From Anseranas semipalmata (lineage: Eukaryota; Chordata; Aves; Anseriformes; Anseranatidae), in the NCBI GenBank assembly GCA_013399115.1, contig VXAA01004051.1:1-64000 (forward strand): 64,000 nt of DNA, given 5' to 3'. Below the pieces are notes generated by a model that was given only the letters and a program-made list of their open reading frames with translations, was not told where the DNA came from and made no database searches. Position 1 is the first letter of the stretch; every line of letters starts with the position of its first letter. Below are positions 12,000 through 24,420 of the stretch, in pieces. A program made the translations under genes and the position numbers.

Positions 12000-14640
12000 A
12001 GGAATTCAATGGAGAAGCCTGATGAGTAATCACTGTTGAATTCATACGGCTAGTTTTACGATACCCCAGCACTGTTTAGCAATACCTTTCCAGAGTCCTT
12101 TTCTGCTTAAGGTGGTCTTCATGTCGTGAAACTCTTCAGACCTTCTGGTCCTGCATTAGTACTGTAAAACTCCTAAATCCCTCCCTGCAGGGAGAGTATG
12201 AGAAGTAATTCCAAGCCAAACTCTAGATCTCGTCTGGGCTGCGTATCTGGAGAGGAATCTCTCCAAGTTTACTGAAACAGTTTTGCCATTCACTGAAACA
12301 CAGCATTCATTGAAAAACAATGTTCCACCAAAACACTGAAGGGGAAGTTTTATTCTGTTTCATTTGTTTTAGACCAGGGGTTTGGCCTGGGACTTTTGTT
12401 TATTGAAACATCGAAGGAAAGTCTGTCTGGCCCCATCCTTGTAGTATCTGAACTCTTTCCAAGTTTTTAAGGGTGGGGTTGCAAACTCAGTCTTCTCAAG
12501 CCCTTTCTCATTTCTCACCCTACAAGTAGTATGACAGTATGTGTTGCTGTGTCTTCACTGGTATGACGGGGTGTGTTTTTACCCACTGGTAACTCGCATG
12601 CTGTAGTTCAGCACAACACGAATACGTCGGTGCATTGCACGGTGTAACTCACCGAGATCAGGCGGGGACACTGAGTGTGCACAGCCCCTGATCTCCTGGG
12701 GAACAATGGCAAACAGCCTGGTCTTAGTTTAGGGGTTTTCATGGGTGTGTATTATATATTAACAATCTCAACGTACCTTAATGTGATGTCACAATCTGTG
12801 GAAAGGTAAAACTTTTTCACTGTTAAGCCATATTGTGGGGAAAAGCCTGAGTTTTTATATAGCACTTGAAAATTACATGTGAAAAATAAGTTGTGTGTGT
12901 GCAAAGAAGTGATCAGAGGGAAGCAGAAGGGCCAACTTTTATACCTAATCTAGAAAATGGCAAAATCTGATGCCATCTATGAGTTCTGGGAATACAGATA
13001 ACCAAAACATGCTTGTTTTTTCCACTACCCATGGAAGATAGTATATATATATATATTTTTTTTACTCTAAAATGTTGCTATTTAAATTGAGAAAATGTTT
13101 CTGTTTTCAGTTTATCTTTTTAGTGTAACAAGGGTCTTCTACTTGCTTTTCTTTTGAAGTTATTGGATTTATAAAGATGAAAGCCCAAACTGTTTTTAGA
13201 AAATTTGTTTTCCATTACTGATTTTAATTGTCCTACTAACATTTTCACACTGTATGAGTATTTGGTGAAAATAACCATTTTTCTTGAAATATTTCAGTGA
13301 AAATACATTGACTGGCTCCTCCTTGGCTCATCAGTGTTTGTGCCAGATGTAATTTAATGATCTCAAGGTTGCTAGGTAGCTAAGATAAGTAAGTTGTGAT
13401 CTTTTTTTTAAAGCTGTTAGGAGAGTTTGTTACTCAGCTTCTGTGAAATTAGTGAGAAAGATGTGGACTTTGAAAAGCACAAGCACCAGTTTCCTTGCAT
13501 TTTTTTTTGACACTTGGTGAGAGGGATGCAGCCTTCGTTTACATCAACTGCAAAGGTACTTACGTTGCACGAAGATGGCTTCCTGATCCGAAATTACACA
13601 AGAATAGCCAAAACAACTGTAGGAAAAGAAAGATCTGCTTGGTCAAGAAATGAGGAGACATTCATTTCTCATTTCACTAGTTAATAAGGTTTTTTAGGTG
13701 CATTACAGCAGGGAAATCGTCTCTTGCAAACATGAATCTCAGACGAGGTTCCTTAGGGTCCCATGAACCTCTCAGCAAACCTGAGGCCGTTTGGATACAC
13801 GAATGCTGGAATGAGCTTGACCTGAAATTGGCCTGGAGTGAGTTACCTCTCCAGCTGGAAACTGTGCAAAATGCGATGGTTTCGTATAGCTAGATATGAC
13901 CCTAATCCCAGCAGGACTGCTTAGGCTGAAATAAGCAACTGGAGATGTGAATGTTTCCTCCAAACCACCTTCCAGTGCTTCCTGAAGCTCATCCATCATT
14001 GTTTAGGCGTAACGATTCATAAGGCAGTAAATTAGTGATCTTGATGAAGAACAGAGATTGAGTTTGATATAAGTTGATGCAATTTCAGTTGGTATAATTC
14101 AGTTTGATTAATTTGACTGCATTTAGCCAGAGTTAACCTCCTTCGGAGGTTACAATGGTAAATCAGAGTTCCCCAGGTAAGGATGCTGAGAGTGGGTAAG
14201 CCTGACTTGGCCGTGGTAGAAGTCAGTAAGTGTGCATTATACCGGGTTGCATCACTCGATCCCTTCTGGTCCTGTGCACGATATTTGTGAGTGTCTACAT
14301 TGTCCGTGAATGGAACAAAAGCCTTGTTCCATATCAGCATCTTGACGTGGAGACCGAGCGACTGGTAGATGCAACCGTGTTTAAAGTGTCACACATCACT
14401 GAGATAAGTGGAGCTGCAGGTGGCAAACACGCAGCGTGATGGAGGCAGGGCTAGAGCTATGTGGGAGCCAGCATAGGAAATGTGGGCTAAAAGCAACAGT
14501 CATCAGGAAATGAATCTGGAAATTATTGTTGAAACAGCCCAGGGCAAAGCTGCAGAACAGAAATGGCTGCTGACCTCCTAGGGTAAGTTGTAAGAGCTGG
14601 AATGAGTAAGCAGAAGAAAATACCTAGTCTGGAGATCAGA
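12000..14640. other. Unannotated AT-rich non-coding stretch
   Basis: A short TA dinucleotide run occurs at about 13042-13056, followed by T's. Several homopolymer runs are present. I see no exon with paired splice sites and no recognisable transposon. Confidence 0.4.
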
Positions 14641-14660
14641 AACTTGTGTTTGCTCTGCCA

Positions 14661-14866
14661 CATAATTCAAGGACAAGGGGACATTTGATAAAAATAGAAA
14701 GGTGATGAAAGAAACACTAATGAAAGAAAATACATCTTCACAGGGTACATAATTAAAAAGGGGAACCCATTGCTTCAAGGTGTCTTTGAGAGCTGGAACT
14801 TAGCAGGAATAAAAAAAAAAAAAAACTCAAACCTGTGATATTTCCATGGATAGCAAGAATATCCAG
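14661..14866 (+). mobile_element. CR1 LINE fragment, old subfamily type
   Basis: The order of short motifs matches the 3' untranslated part of older CR1 elements: a 'caaggacaaggggacattt' segment at about 14668, then 'ggaacccattgctt' at 14762, 'cttagcaggaat' at 14799, and 'atggatagcaagaatatcca' at 14847-14866. The orientation is plus. The A-run at about 14810-14824 sits where the CR1 consensus has a short A-run, so it seems to have expanded. The element is a fragment without the octamer tail. The minus-strand open frame across it is a shadow. Confidence 0.75.
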
Positions 14867-15639
14867 TTTTTTCAACAGTTCTGCTTCATTGCATAAATTC
14901 ACCTCTGACTTGGCAGGGTTAATACTCTCTCCCTGTGAGACTGATACTCGAACTCCTTGCTGTTAGCTTTTTTTCGCTGGAAGTGCTGGCATCACCGAGA
15001 GCCCGACGCAGAGCGGGCCCAGGCTGACTACTGATTTGATGCAGTATCCCTGGGCGATGCTTTCGAGGCGTCTGGCTCTCGGTCTATCCCGGTAAGGAAC
15101 ATTGTTCCGACCAGGGGCCGCTGGACCACAGACAAACATTATTGCTTTTGGAAGCGGTTGTCTGGGATAATGAGGTGATAGACGGTCTCCTCGAGGAATG
15201 CTTAAAAGATGTTAATCTCACCTAGTGAGAAGGGACTGCAAAGCTGTGCCACATATCCCGTAATTAAATAGCTCATTGCTACAGGATACTGGGGAGGCCG
15301 AGAGCACAGATGGATCTGAGAGGGGAGTAGGCACGTTCATGGCAGAGAAGTCCGTGAGCATCTCCTAGTCCTGATGCGACCTCCCGTTCAGGCAGTCCTC
15401 AAAGTGACGATTTCCAGGCACTGGGAGCACGTACCACAGAAAGTGACCGTTTTCTGTGTCCCTTTTTCTTTTATGCTCCTTCCTTTCGGTCAGTATGGAA
15501 GGCAGAATAGTTAACCAGATGGATGCACGCTTTGATTCTTCTGTTGTTTTTATCTTTTTCTACTTAAGAGGACTTAGAAATTCCTGAAGGGCAGATGACT
15601 CACGTCGGCAAGGGTTTCAGAAATCAGATAGTCTAAAAA
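14867..15639. other. Non-coding stretch, possible conserved element
   Basis: No gene, repeat or RNA is evident. The part at 15.0-15.3 kb has a well-mixed composition with TAAT and ATTA motifs, as often seen in conserved non-coding elements. Conservation cannot be seen from one sequence. Confidence 0.25.
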
Positions 15640-15770
15640 TCCTGGGAAGCTAGATGGGAATAAGGCAGACATGTTATGCTCAAAGAGTACTTAAGCATAT
15701 GGAATAAGTTACCGGGGAATGGCAAGCGATGTAAAGACATTATATTAAGACTTTAAGATGATACTTCAAG
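15640..15770 (+). mobile_element. Possible diverged CR1-like fragment
   Basis: The 'catatggaataagttaccggg' region near 15697-15716 resembles the 'tggaat.a.ttacc..gggaa' segment of CR1-family 3' regions. The flanks are too diverged to confirm it. It could equally be unique sequence. Confidence 0.25.
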
Positions 15771-16189
15771 GCAATCCTTTCTGAGTTCAGGGGACACCTC
15801 CATCTCTCTTTTGAGGAGGGACGTGGGGAAAGAGCAGCCTTACGGAAAGGAGTAGGATTAAGAAGATTGCTGGGAAATGGCAGGCAGATCGTGCTGGATG
15901 CCCTTTCCCTGTTCCTAAAATTTCTACCGTCCTCATGAGAGGAAGAGAAAATAAACCGAGGAATGGTAATGCTCGGGGTTACATAATCAGGGTCGGAGGC
16001 TGCCGACCTTGCCGCTAATGGTTTATGGGCAGCCACAGGCGTCCGCCGCTGCCCTGTGTTTTTGTTACACATTATCTGGCAGTTGCCAAATGACTCTGTC
16101 CCAATATGCAGGAAATTACTTGAGAGCTATATTTAGCAAGATGAGCCCATATCTTGATTTGGCTGGAAGCTGAGGCAGATTGAATTAAT

Positions 16190-16810
16190 CTAGGGGAAAG
16201 ACAGAGTGCGGGGGGTCCCGGCAGAACATTTTCCCCCAAGTCTCCTGAGGTCCTTTGGCCTCCCTGGGGCTTCTGTTGTGGACCAGCCCGCGCGCCATCT
16301 CTGTGAGGCTGGAGGAAGGGAGCAGGTTTGCATGGTGCAGCGCTGAGGCAGCCGGTCCCACGCCTGCAGCGCCGCGGGGACAGCCGTGGTGCGAGTGGGT
16401 CCTCCCGAGGGACCACAGGTGGGCTCCGTCCTTCTGTGGTGGGCCTGTGCCGCGGTCTCAGCCAGATCCTCTGCCTGAGGCTGGACGTGGTTCCCCTCGA
16501 GCGCGATGCTTCCCAGCACTCTCCCTCCTCCAGCCCCCTGCTCTCACGGCTCTCTGGTTTCGCAGCCTCTTTCCCCCCAGACACAGGGATCGGGAGGGCA
16601 GACGGAGGTCCCTGCTCTGGGTGGTCACCATGCAGATAAAGCCGGCTACAAGTCGTGTTCCCCAGGAGCAGGCTTTGTCCCACCTTGTCCCGCCTGCAGG
16701 TCCTGTGTCACAGGACAAGCGGTGGCACTGGCTCAGCCCCAGGAGAGAAGACAGCCGTGAGGCTTGAAATCTGCACCTGGAAGGTTTCTCCCTGGGTTCC
16801 CACCTCCCTA
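16190..16810. other. GC-rich islet with chance open frames
   Basis: A GC-rich block carries clustered CpGs at about 16285-16510. The longest open frame of the window (203 codons, minus, 16072-16683) and two plus-strand frames of 170 and 103 codons cross it at once. Open frames in several phases on both strands are the signature of low stop density, not of a gene. The translations are rich in Pro, Arg, Ser and Gly without domains. A CpG-rich promoter or regulatory islet remains possible. Confidence 0.4.
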
Positions 16811-17075
16811 CAGCCACGCGGGTTACTTGCCCTTCGTGCGCCTGTCTCCTTGAAGGTGTGTGAGGAGCTGTTTGCAGCGGGCCTGATTCACAGCCCACAA
16901 AATCAGATTGGTTTTGGATCAGACCCCATAAGGGGTTTATGTTGTATTTTGGCACACAGGAACACAAAAGAGTGGAGCCTGGTTATTTGCTCAGTAATTA
17001 GCAGCTCTGTCCCCTGAGGGGAGATAGATCAGCGCGGGATGAGCCTGTAACCGTGCTGCCTGACATCCCCTGCAG

Positions 17076-17347
17076 CTACCGTGCAGCAGCCAGGTGTTGT
17101 GGTGAGGAGGGATTTTATCAGCACTCGCAGCGCTAATGGCATGCGCCGTGCAGTGAGCTTTCAGGGTGTTGCGCTGGATATAGGCTCGAGTGAGGCAAGG
17201 AGCGAGATCCCCGGGCTAATGCACGCTCCTGATTTTATTGAGCATATTCAGGTGTTCTGCATGGCCTTCCACGCAGCGGAATGGATCCGACAGGAGCAAA
17301 ACAGCGTGACAGTACCCAGTGAGACAAGTCCCAAGGGGAAATGCTAA
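17076..17347 (+). other. Open frame of about 90 codons after a 3' splice-like site
   Basis: CAG at 17075 follows a short pyrimidine stretch, and the frame beyond is open to a stop at 17345-17347. The translation has balanced composition and is not low complexity. I recognise no domain and see no clear 5' splice site. The DNA itself (GATTTTAT, GCTAATGG, CTAATGCA motifs) could instead be a conserved regulatory element. Confidence 0.15.
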
Positions 17348-18349
17348 GGGAAAGCTTCTAGCTTGAAGAGTTGGTTTGAAACGTCCCCATTTTTCTCCTA
17401 TCCTTTCATGGTTTCATTGCAGTCGGTGTTGCTGGTCCCTTGGCTGAAAGCAGAAGGTGCTGCCACGCGGATTGAGCGGGGAGGTGGGCGCTGAGCTCAC
17501 TGCGCCCGGGCTGGCCGCAGCGAGGCCCCCGAGGTCTTGCACATTCCTCTGCGGTGTGGGATTCCTGTGGGGTCACGGGCTTCTCTCCTTTTGGCCTTCA
17601 GGCTTTTCTGAGCTGTGGGTCTGAGCTGTTGGGGTTGTGTGAGATTGTCGTCAGTCGGGGCAGTGCTTGAGCGTGTGCTGAGCTCAGTGGGAAACCTGAA
17701 CGTGGGTGCGTTTGGGAATCGGGGCTGTCCTGCCTATGGGCATTACAATTAGCCCGTCGAGGCTCTGGGTGCTCTCCCGCTGGGGTACTGCACAGCCTGG
17801 CTTTTCCTTGCTAATCAGAGTGAAAACTGAAATGTCTGAAATTCCAGGGAAACCAAAAATTGGGAGAACGAGTTCAGGAAATTTAAAAGTGAACTCGTCA
17901 GGTCCAGTTCCGTGACGGCGAATGGTTGGATTGACTCATCTCTTGCTCTGTCCCATCCTCTCCTTGTCCATAAGGCAGCTGAAGTAAAGCACTTTGGCCT
18001 TGTTGAATATGAAGATTTTGATAATTTTCCTTGCCAGAAATGTTGCCAATATCAGCACACTTCTGAGAAACATTCTTATGTCGGTATTTTATCATATAAA
18101 ACTGTTCCTTCTGCAAAGCCGACTATTCTCAGTGATAAAATCTTTTTACGGTTCCTATCCCAGTTCCAGTCCTAGCCTCTCTGTGTTACTGTAACCTTCA
18201 TCGCGTGCTATAAATAAACAGTAATCATGTACAGAAGGAGTCTTGATCTCGCGAGGGTGTGTCACGGTCTAGCCATGATGATGATGTATTGCCGGCTGAA
18301 CTGATGACCCTGTTTCTGATTGCAGCTTTGCACATGGCTTGGATCAGGG

Positions 18350-18620
18350 TTAGAGACGCGGACGGCCAGCCTTCCCGTAGGATCCCCGCATCTCCGCGCG
18401 GCGCCGAGCCCCAGGACGCGCTGTACGGCCGGGGGAGCAGAGGGATGGAGCGGCTGCGGGGCTGCCGCGGGAGCAGGCCGAGGCAGCGGCCCCGGGCACC
18501 CCGCTGCACCCCAGGGTGGCGGTGCTGCAGCTGCCCCGCTGCTGGCAGGAGAAGGGATGCTGCTTGCATCCTTGCCTTGCACGCCCGCCGATTTGCTTTT
18601 TTTAAGCAGCCGTAGCGCCA
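18350..18620. promoter_or_regulatory. CpG-rich islet
   Basis: This is one of the clearest CpG clusters in the window: many CGs in about 250 bases (GCGCGGCGCC, GGCCGGGGG, GCGGCCCCGGG blocks) within an AT-richer background. Such islets often mark vertebrate promoters or orphan CpG islands. All three plus frames and the minus strand are largely open here because stops are rare, so the 114-125 codon frames are not evidence for a gene. No TATA box or first exon is identified. Confidence 0.4.
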
Positions 18621-18795
18621 GCACGTGCCTACGGGAGGTGGCTTCAGATGCTGTCTGGGGTTCGGGAGCTCAGGCGGGCTGTAGGTGCAAGGACTGATCG
18701 TGGCGTCTTTCCGTTCTTGTTTGTAAGGAACAAAATAAATTGGTGCATCAATGCTGATGATCCTTTTCAGGTTTTCCTCTTAACAGTTTTTGCAG

Positions 18796-18927
18796 CTAGA
18801 GCTGATTTTCAGGCCTGGCCTTTTCCCACCGCCCAAATTGCTATTCCTGAGGTACCGTAAAGAAATCCTCTGCAGCAAGCAGCGCAGTGCAGAAGGGAGA
18901 GGGGGAGAAATAAAAAAAGTAAATTAA
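18796..18927 (+). other. Weak candidate exon
   Basis: A T-rich tract ends in CAG at 18795, followed by 43 open codons to a stop at 18925-18927. A possible 5' splice site lies at CTGAG|GTACCG (about 18850). A frame of this length has roughly a one in eight chance in random sequence, so the evidence is weak. No protein family is recognised. Confidence 0.08.
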
Positions 18928-21339
18928 AAGGAGGACCTTTGTCTGCCTTTAATAGTCCAAGTGTTTCCTCAGGCATCGCAGGCAGTCTGCCCTTCCTGCC
19001 AGGACGGCTGGCTGCAGCGAAGGAGATAATGGCATATCTTTTTATAGGATGTTACAGACGGTAGGTGGAGAGCCCAGTTCAAAGTGCAGGTCGCTGAGCT
19101 CCTATAAATCGTTCCTGACATCCCTGATAAAACCCGTGCTCTCCCTGCCTCGCTGTGTCTTCTTTTAGCGAGGGGAAAGGGCTGGTAGTAAAGATATTAT
19201 GTTTCCACTTCAGTCAATACTTTGATGTTTAAAGCTGTTTAATATTCATTAAAACTGCTCTTCAAATGTAATTGCAAGAATTACGCTGCCCTTTTTTATG
19301 ATTGTCTGTAAACGTTATGGGTCGGGCAGTTAAAACCATCTCCGTGACGGAGGCGTTCTGGGGTATGGTGCATCCAGCACAGAGCTCTGCCCCTCCTCGT
19401 CTGCAGGGAAGCAGGATCAGGCCTGAGGTTCCCGTGCTCCCCTAATAGGGGTCAGATGTATGGGGCAAATAGATAATTTCCTGGGAAAAGCCTTCTTTGA
19501 GTTAATGGAGAGTATTTGGAAATCTGTGCCGAGTGTTGTCATCCCTGCCCTCCTCTTGCACACTCCATTCCTACCGAAAGTTTCCATTTTAATCTTTTTG
19601 GAAAGAAACATTTTGATTTCTTGTTTCAACACAAAATTCATTTTGAAATTTGTTGACAAGTTGTGTATACCTACTTGTCCTTAAAAGGGTTTTGTTTAGG
19701 GGATGGAGAAAGTCTGAGAGAAGAAGTGAGACACTTACAATCCCCAAACACTTTTACGTGGCTAAAACTAAGAAAATCGGAAGGAATAAAAATAAAGGTC
19801 TTCTCATGGCAGCCAAACACAGTATTTCCCATTACTGCTGACTGTGAGTTTTTCAAAAAAATCTGCTATTCCCCCACCTTGGAATGAGCTATTGGGTATC
19901 TTTGTCAAGATCTTTCTTCAACTGCTGCAATTGCAGATCTGTTGCCTGAAGAACATCTCTCGAGATCCTTTCATGTCTCGCTATGACAACGCATCTAAGC
20001 ATTTCACAACACTTTCATCAGAGCACACTTACAGGGAAGTGCTAATATCTCTATTGTTTGGGCAGAAAAACGATGAGAGACTGATTTATCCCATCTAATT
20101 TTAGTTATCTAAAAATTAGACATCTTGTCTAAGCTGCTTGTCTAAGGGCTCGTTATAGTTGATTTTCTCCCACTGTTAGATCTTCTCCCAGGGGTTGTGG
20201 AATGTGGGCAGGGAGAATGTTTGTGCCTTTAGGAAATTTCTGAGCCGTATTGTCAAGGGAGGAAGAAAAGACAGGAGTTGGGGTATTTCTTCTATGGTAG
20301 CACAACGCTCCAAATGTCTTCTGAGATGAGAATTTGGACTTAGTGCTGCAGCTGTGAGAAATGCTGCTCCTCTGGCCATCTGCTTATAGTGGATGTATGG
20401 TTAATGGGGCTGGGGAGTCATGAATGCTGGAAGGGAAGCTAACCACTCGCCATCTTCGTGAATCTTGGGCTGGGAGACATTCACTAAGGTGACCGATAGG
20501 CCAGAGAGGCTCAGATGGACCTTTAACTATGACTACATTTAAGGGAAGCTTGCTTACAGATGCAAAAGCCTTGAGACATTTAAATCAGCAATTACAGCAG
20601 GTGGCAAGAGCTTTCAGGAGAGTATTTCCACCTGTGATGTTAAGCTCCCATTGGGATTTCTTTGCAGCCTGGCTCCTTCCTTCAAGATCTGTCATTCAGC
20701 TCCAAATACGCTCCAAGAGCTACAAAAGAGCCCCTGTCCTCTGCTTAATCCATGGATTGTACGTCTCTATTGGTGCCTGGCTGAAGTGTAGTACACACAG
20801 CCCTAATAGAAGCAATTAATGTCAATCAAATGATACCTCCTCCCACACACCATTTGCACTAATACAGCCATCTTAATTGCCCAAGTTCCTTTGCTTTCAA
20901 AAGTACGTTCCACTTAATGATGCCTTTCCTAACACTGAAAGTCTGTTGCAGCAGTCTTGTTTCTACCAAAAATAATTTTCAGCAACAATTCTCTCTCCCC
21001 CTGCTCCCTTTCCGTCCTTTAACTTCTGCTTCCTTCATCCCCAAGCTGTGCGCAGACCAGTTGGCCCCAGCCAGTGCCGATTTCCTTACTTGTCCTAGAG
21101 AAGCGCTCGCATAAAGGCTCTGACATTTGACAGGGTGCTATCGTTCTGGTTGTGTTAGCAAAGCTTCTGGGTTGTACAACAGGGTTTGCAAATGCTCTTC
21201 TCAGCAAAGGGAGACGTCCTGAGAAAGGAAAAGCGAATTGGCACGCAAGGAAAGCGCAATTGCTCAGTCATGTTAAAGCTGAGGTAAAATGTTTCTTTTT
21301 AAAGAGCTTTAAAATAGTCCCTAATGTAAAAGCTTAGCA
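18928..21339. other. Unannotated stretch, partly homeodomain-site-like
   Basis: No gene or transposon is visible. The parts near 19200-19310 and 20810-21000 are rich in TAAT/ATTA words in well-mixed sequence, a texture common in developmental enhancers. This is only an impression. Confidence 0.25.
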
Positions 21340-21417
21340 GCTGCAGCAACACAGAACCTGAATAATTTCCATGTATTTGCTGCAGCAACGCGGAGCCTGA
21401 ATAATTTCCATGTATTT
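21340..21417 (+). repeat. 39-base tandem duplication
   Basis: Two adjacent copies, 21340-21378 and 21379-21417, begin GCTGCAGCAAC and end in TTTCCATGTATTT. They differ at only three positions, all A in the first copy and G in the second. The two copies abut with no spacer. Confidence 0.9.
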
Positions 21418-24212
21418 ATGTATGTGTGTGCCCACACGTGTGTGTATTTTTTTTCCGATCCGTTTGCGCCAGAGCCGTAACAAGCAGCACAACATCACAT
21501 GCTCTCAGGTTGACACTGATTTATTTGCCACTCAGGTGTGAAGAACAACCCATTGGCCTATGTCAATCTGAAGTGGGCCATCTGATTTCGATTCCAGCTC
21601 CCAACAATTAATGCCTTACACACTTTCGGCACAATACCCAGCTTACAGCCTATTATGTTTATCATCAGACCATGAAGTATTAGTTACAGCAAGCCAAAAT
21701 ATGTCAGATACCCCTGGCTTTCTCTAGCATTCTTGAGAGAGAGTTAAAAAGAAAATGTTTCTTCTATGAGCAAGAAACTGAAGCTTTGAAACCCTTAAAC
21801 GCACATGGTCAGCCTGTGAAATCTAGCTTTGATTCTCCTTGCCAACCTGGCTGTAATGGATTTCAAAAAGAAATTAAATTCCAACACTGAGTTAGAAGCA
21901 GAATGATGTATTCTGTGTGATAGATGGAGACAGGTGGACATCTAGGTGTAAGACAGGAATCACAAGGGAACTGTTCATTCTTTTAGGTGTGGGAATGCAG
22001 AATTCTCCAGGCAAGGAATAGGTTTCATTGTGCTCAGTGGAAAGGTGGTTCTTGTCTTAAACTTGCACATAAAATAAAATGCCCAAGGAGTGCATGCAGG
22101 CATCATGGGCCAGTTGGAGTGGGCAGTGAGCATCATGGCCGTGAGAGCTGAAAAGAAAGATGGGGACTAGTTCAACATCTCCGTATTTTTTAAGAGCTAG
22201 GGTGGGCAAAACCCATTCTAGAGACTTACATTGTGACAAAGTGAATTTTCGCCAAAGTCTCTTCTTGGATGTATATAGCTATTCTTTTTATCCTACACTT
22301 GCTTTTGGAATTTCTGAGAACTTGTGAACTAAAATCTCTTGATTTAAAGCTGCAGCACTATAGTACTGCTTTTTCCACATTTCATTCCAGGAAATGCAGA
22401 AGTATCTTACAAACTCTTTAGCCTGAGCTTGTATTGATAGCCTCCAAGTGATCCTATGGCTGTAAGAGAAAGATGAAAGTACAGGTAGGTAGAGGGAAAT
22501 GTTTATATGATTTTAGTGGGACGGGAGGCAAGCAGGTAGGTGATGGGATTCTGCAAGCTCACAGTGCAGAAACAGTCCGTCGTGCCACTGCAAACAAGTG
22601 CAGAGAACAAACCCCCGTCCTTCCATTTGTTTGCTGACCTGGCAGCAAGGTGCTGCTGGCTGTTGCGGCAGGACCTGAATGCTTCTGTGTGAAAGCAATA
22701 CGGAGTGCTTCCTGCGCTCAGTGTGAAGTCGTGACTCTTTGTTGGGATGCTTGTACCTGCAGGAGCTCTGCCTGAGATTCCCTTGGACATGGAGGGGCCC
22801 AAATATGGTAGCATCTCTCCACATACAGCTTTTCATCTGTCTAGCCTTCCAAAAATTACCTAAGAAATTGCTTTCAAGAATGTTTTTTTGTTTGTTTGTT
22901 CAAAAGGATGCTGAAGATGTAAATCCTTTGATGTATCCTGTTCTGGAGGGGACAAGATACACTTAAGATGTGCATATTTTCACTTTATAAATGTGTATGT
23001 TTTAATATCTCCACATACAAGAAAGGAGAAAATATATATTTTGTAAATGACTGGCCCATTCAGTAAGGAAAGAGAGTGTCTTGCCAGGGCTAAGTGTTTG
23101 TCTTGTCATTTGGAGGAAGACTTCTCAGACGCTGTCATGATACTGAGAGTATTAAGAGTTATTTAATAGCAGATATTTTAGAAAGAGTGTGGGCAATCCC
23201 AGCAGTGTGTAGAGCACAGAGCTCTCATCGCATCAAGAGGATGCTTTGCAAGTGGCTGATTGGTAGGAGCCATGAGGAGTTTTGCCAGCAGTACTCTTCA
23301 TCTTATCACATGGGGTTTTGTTCTGTCTGGATGTGTAAATAACCTTTGAGTAAGCTATTTCTACCTGGGGGGCTTATGGCTCTTTAACTCAACTTGATGC
23401 GTTCATGCCTATGGCTATGGAAGGATCTACCAATCCCCAGCTTTTCACTCAAGGTGGAGGCTATCCTCTTTTAAAGAGATTGTGTGCTATGCATTGGGTA
23501 ATAGGTCTCAAATGAGTCATTTCCATGAAAATGTGCTCTTTTGCCGATGCACTGGTTACTAGTGCTGCACAGAAGAAATTCAAGATTCTTGTCTGTGTTT
23601 TTTTTTAATTCCTGAAGTGCTCATCAATTCTATCCTAGCAAACATACACAAGCAGCTAAGAGAAATGTCTGTAGGACCAGAACTGAGCCCTACTATATCA
23701 AAGCTCCTTGTGTCTGCAAAAGTGGATGGGAGAATTATGAGACATGTATTTTCTGGTCATATTCAAGCCTTTTCACAATTGATCTGTACTTTTATGTCGT
23801 ATTTTGAGACTGTCTTAAAGTGTCCAGATACTCAGAGTGTACATGCTCTGTGCTTTCTGATGCTGGGCCCCATTTGTGCCACGAGCTGGACATCAGCTCT
23901 CATTACTTACCTTTAGTGTATGTTGCTCATGAGATTTTCAGGTTTTGTTGCTTCACTGAGGGAAAAAAATACTCCAGCAAAAGCTGTGTGTTTTTGGAAG
24001 TTTCCGTTACATGCATAATGAACATCAGGCAGGAAAGAGTGAGAAATTTGGAGTTTGGCTGTAAATCTCCACATTTTTATTTCAGATTAATCTCCATCTA
24101 TTTATATGGCTTCCATCATCATGAAGCACAAACTCCACTGATTGATTTCTCCTCAGCAACAGTCATGGCAGCAGGGAAGTGTAATCCTCGCTGTATACCA
24201 GCTGGACCAGCC
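21418..24212. other. Unannotated AT-rich stretch
   Basis: A short TTTG run sits at about 22887-22900. Open frames such as 23617-23916 (99 codons, plus) have protein-like composition but no recognised domain. Its preceding AAG is a poor splice site. I call no gene. Confidence 0.35.
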
Positions 24213-24350
24213 TAATCACAGAATGGTGGAGTAGCTTAGGTTGGGAGGCACCTCTGGAGGTCATCTAGTCCAGCTTTCCATTCAGATGAAGACCAACTTC
24301 AAAGTTAGATGGAAGTTAAGGTTGCTCAGGTTACTCCTTGGTAAGGAGTT
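24213..24350 (-). mobile_element. CR1 LINE 3' end fragment
   Basis: From 24214 the sequence runs 'aatcacagaatggtgga', then 'ttaggttgggaggcacctc' and 'ggaggtcatctagtccagc', the reverse complement of the CR1 3' end. The element is therefore on the minus strand. It is followed by 'ggttgctcaggtta', also CR1-like, then becomes too diverged to follow past about 24350-24420. There is no coding part of the element. Confidence 0.8.
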
Positions 24351-24420
24351 CCAAGAATGAAGGCGAAGCTTCTTGCATCCTCCTGTGGAGCCCCTCAATT
24401 ACACCTCTAGCCCCTGTTTC

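Noticed and set aside
16072..16683. Longest open frame of the window (203 codons, minus strand)
   Set aside because: It crosses a GC-rich islet in which plus-strand frames of 170 and 103 codons are open over the same bases. The translation is low-information and Pro/Arg/Ser-rich, with no domain. Few stops explain it.
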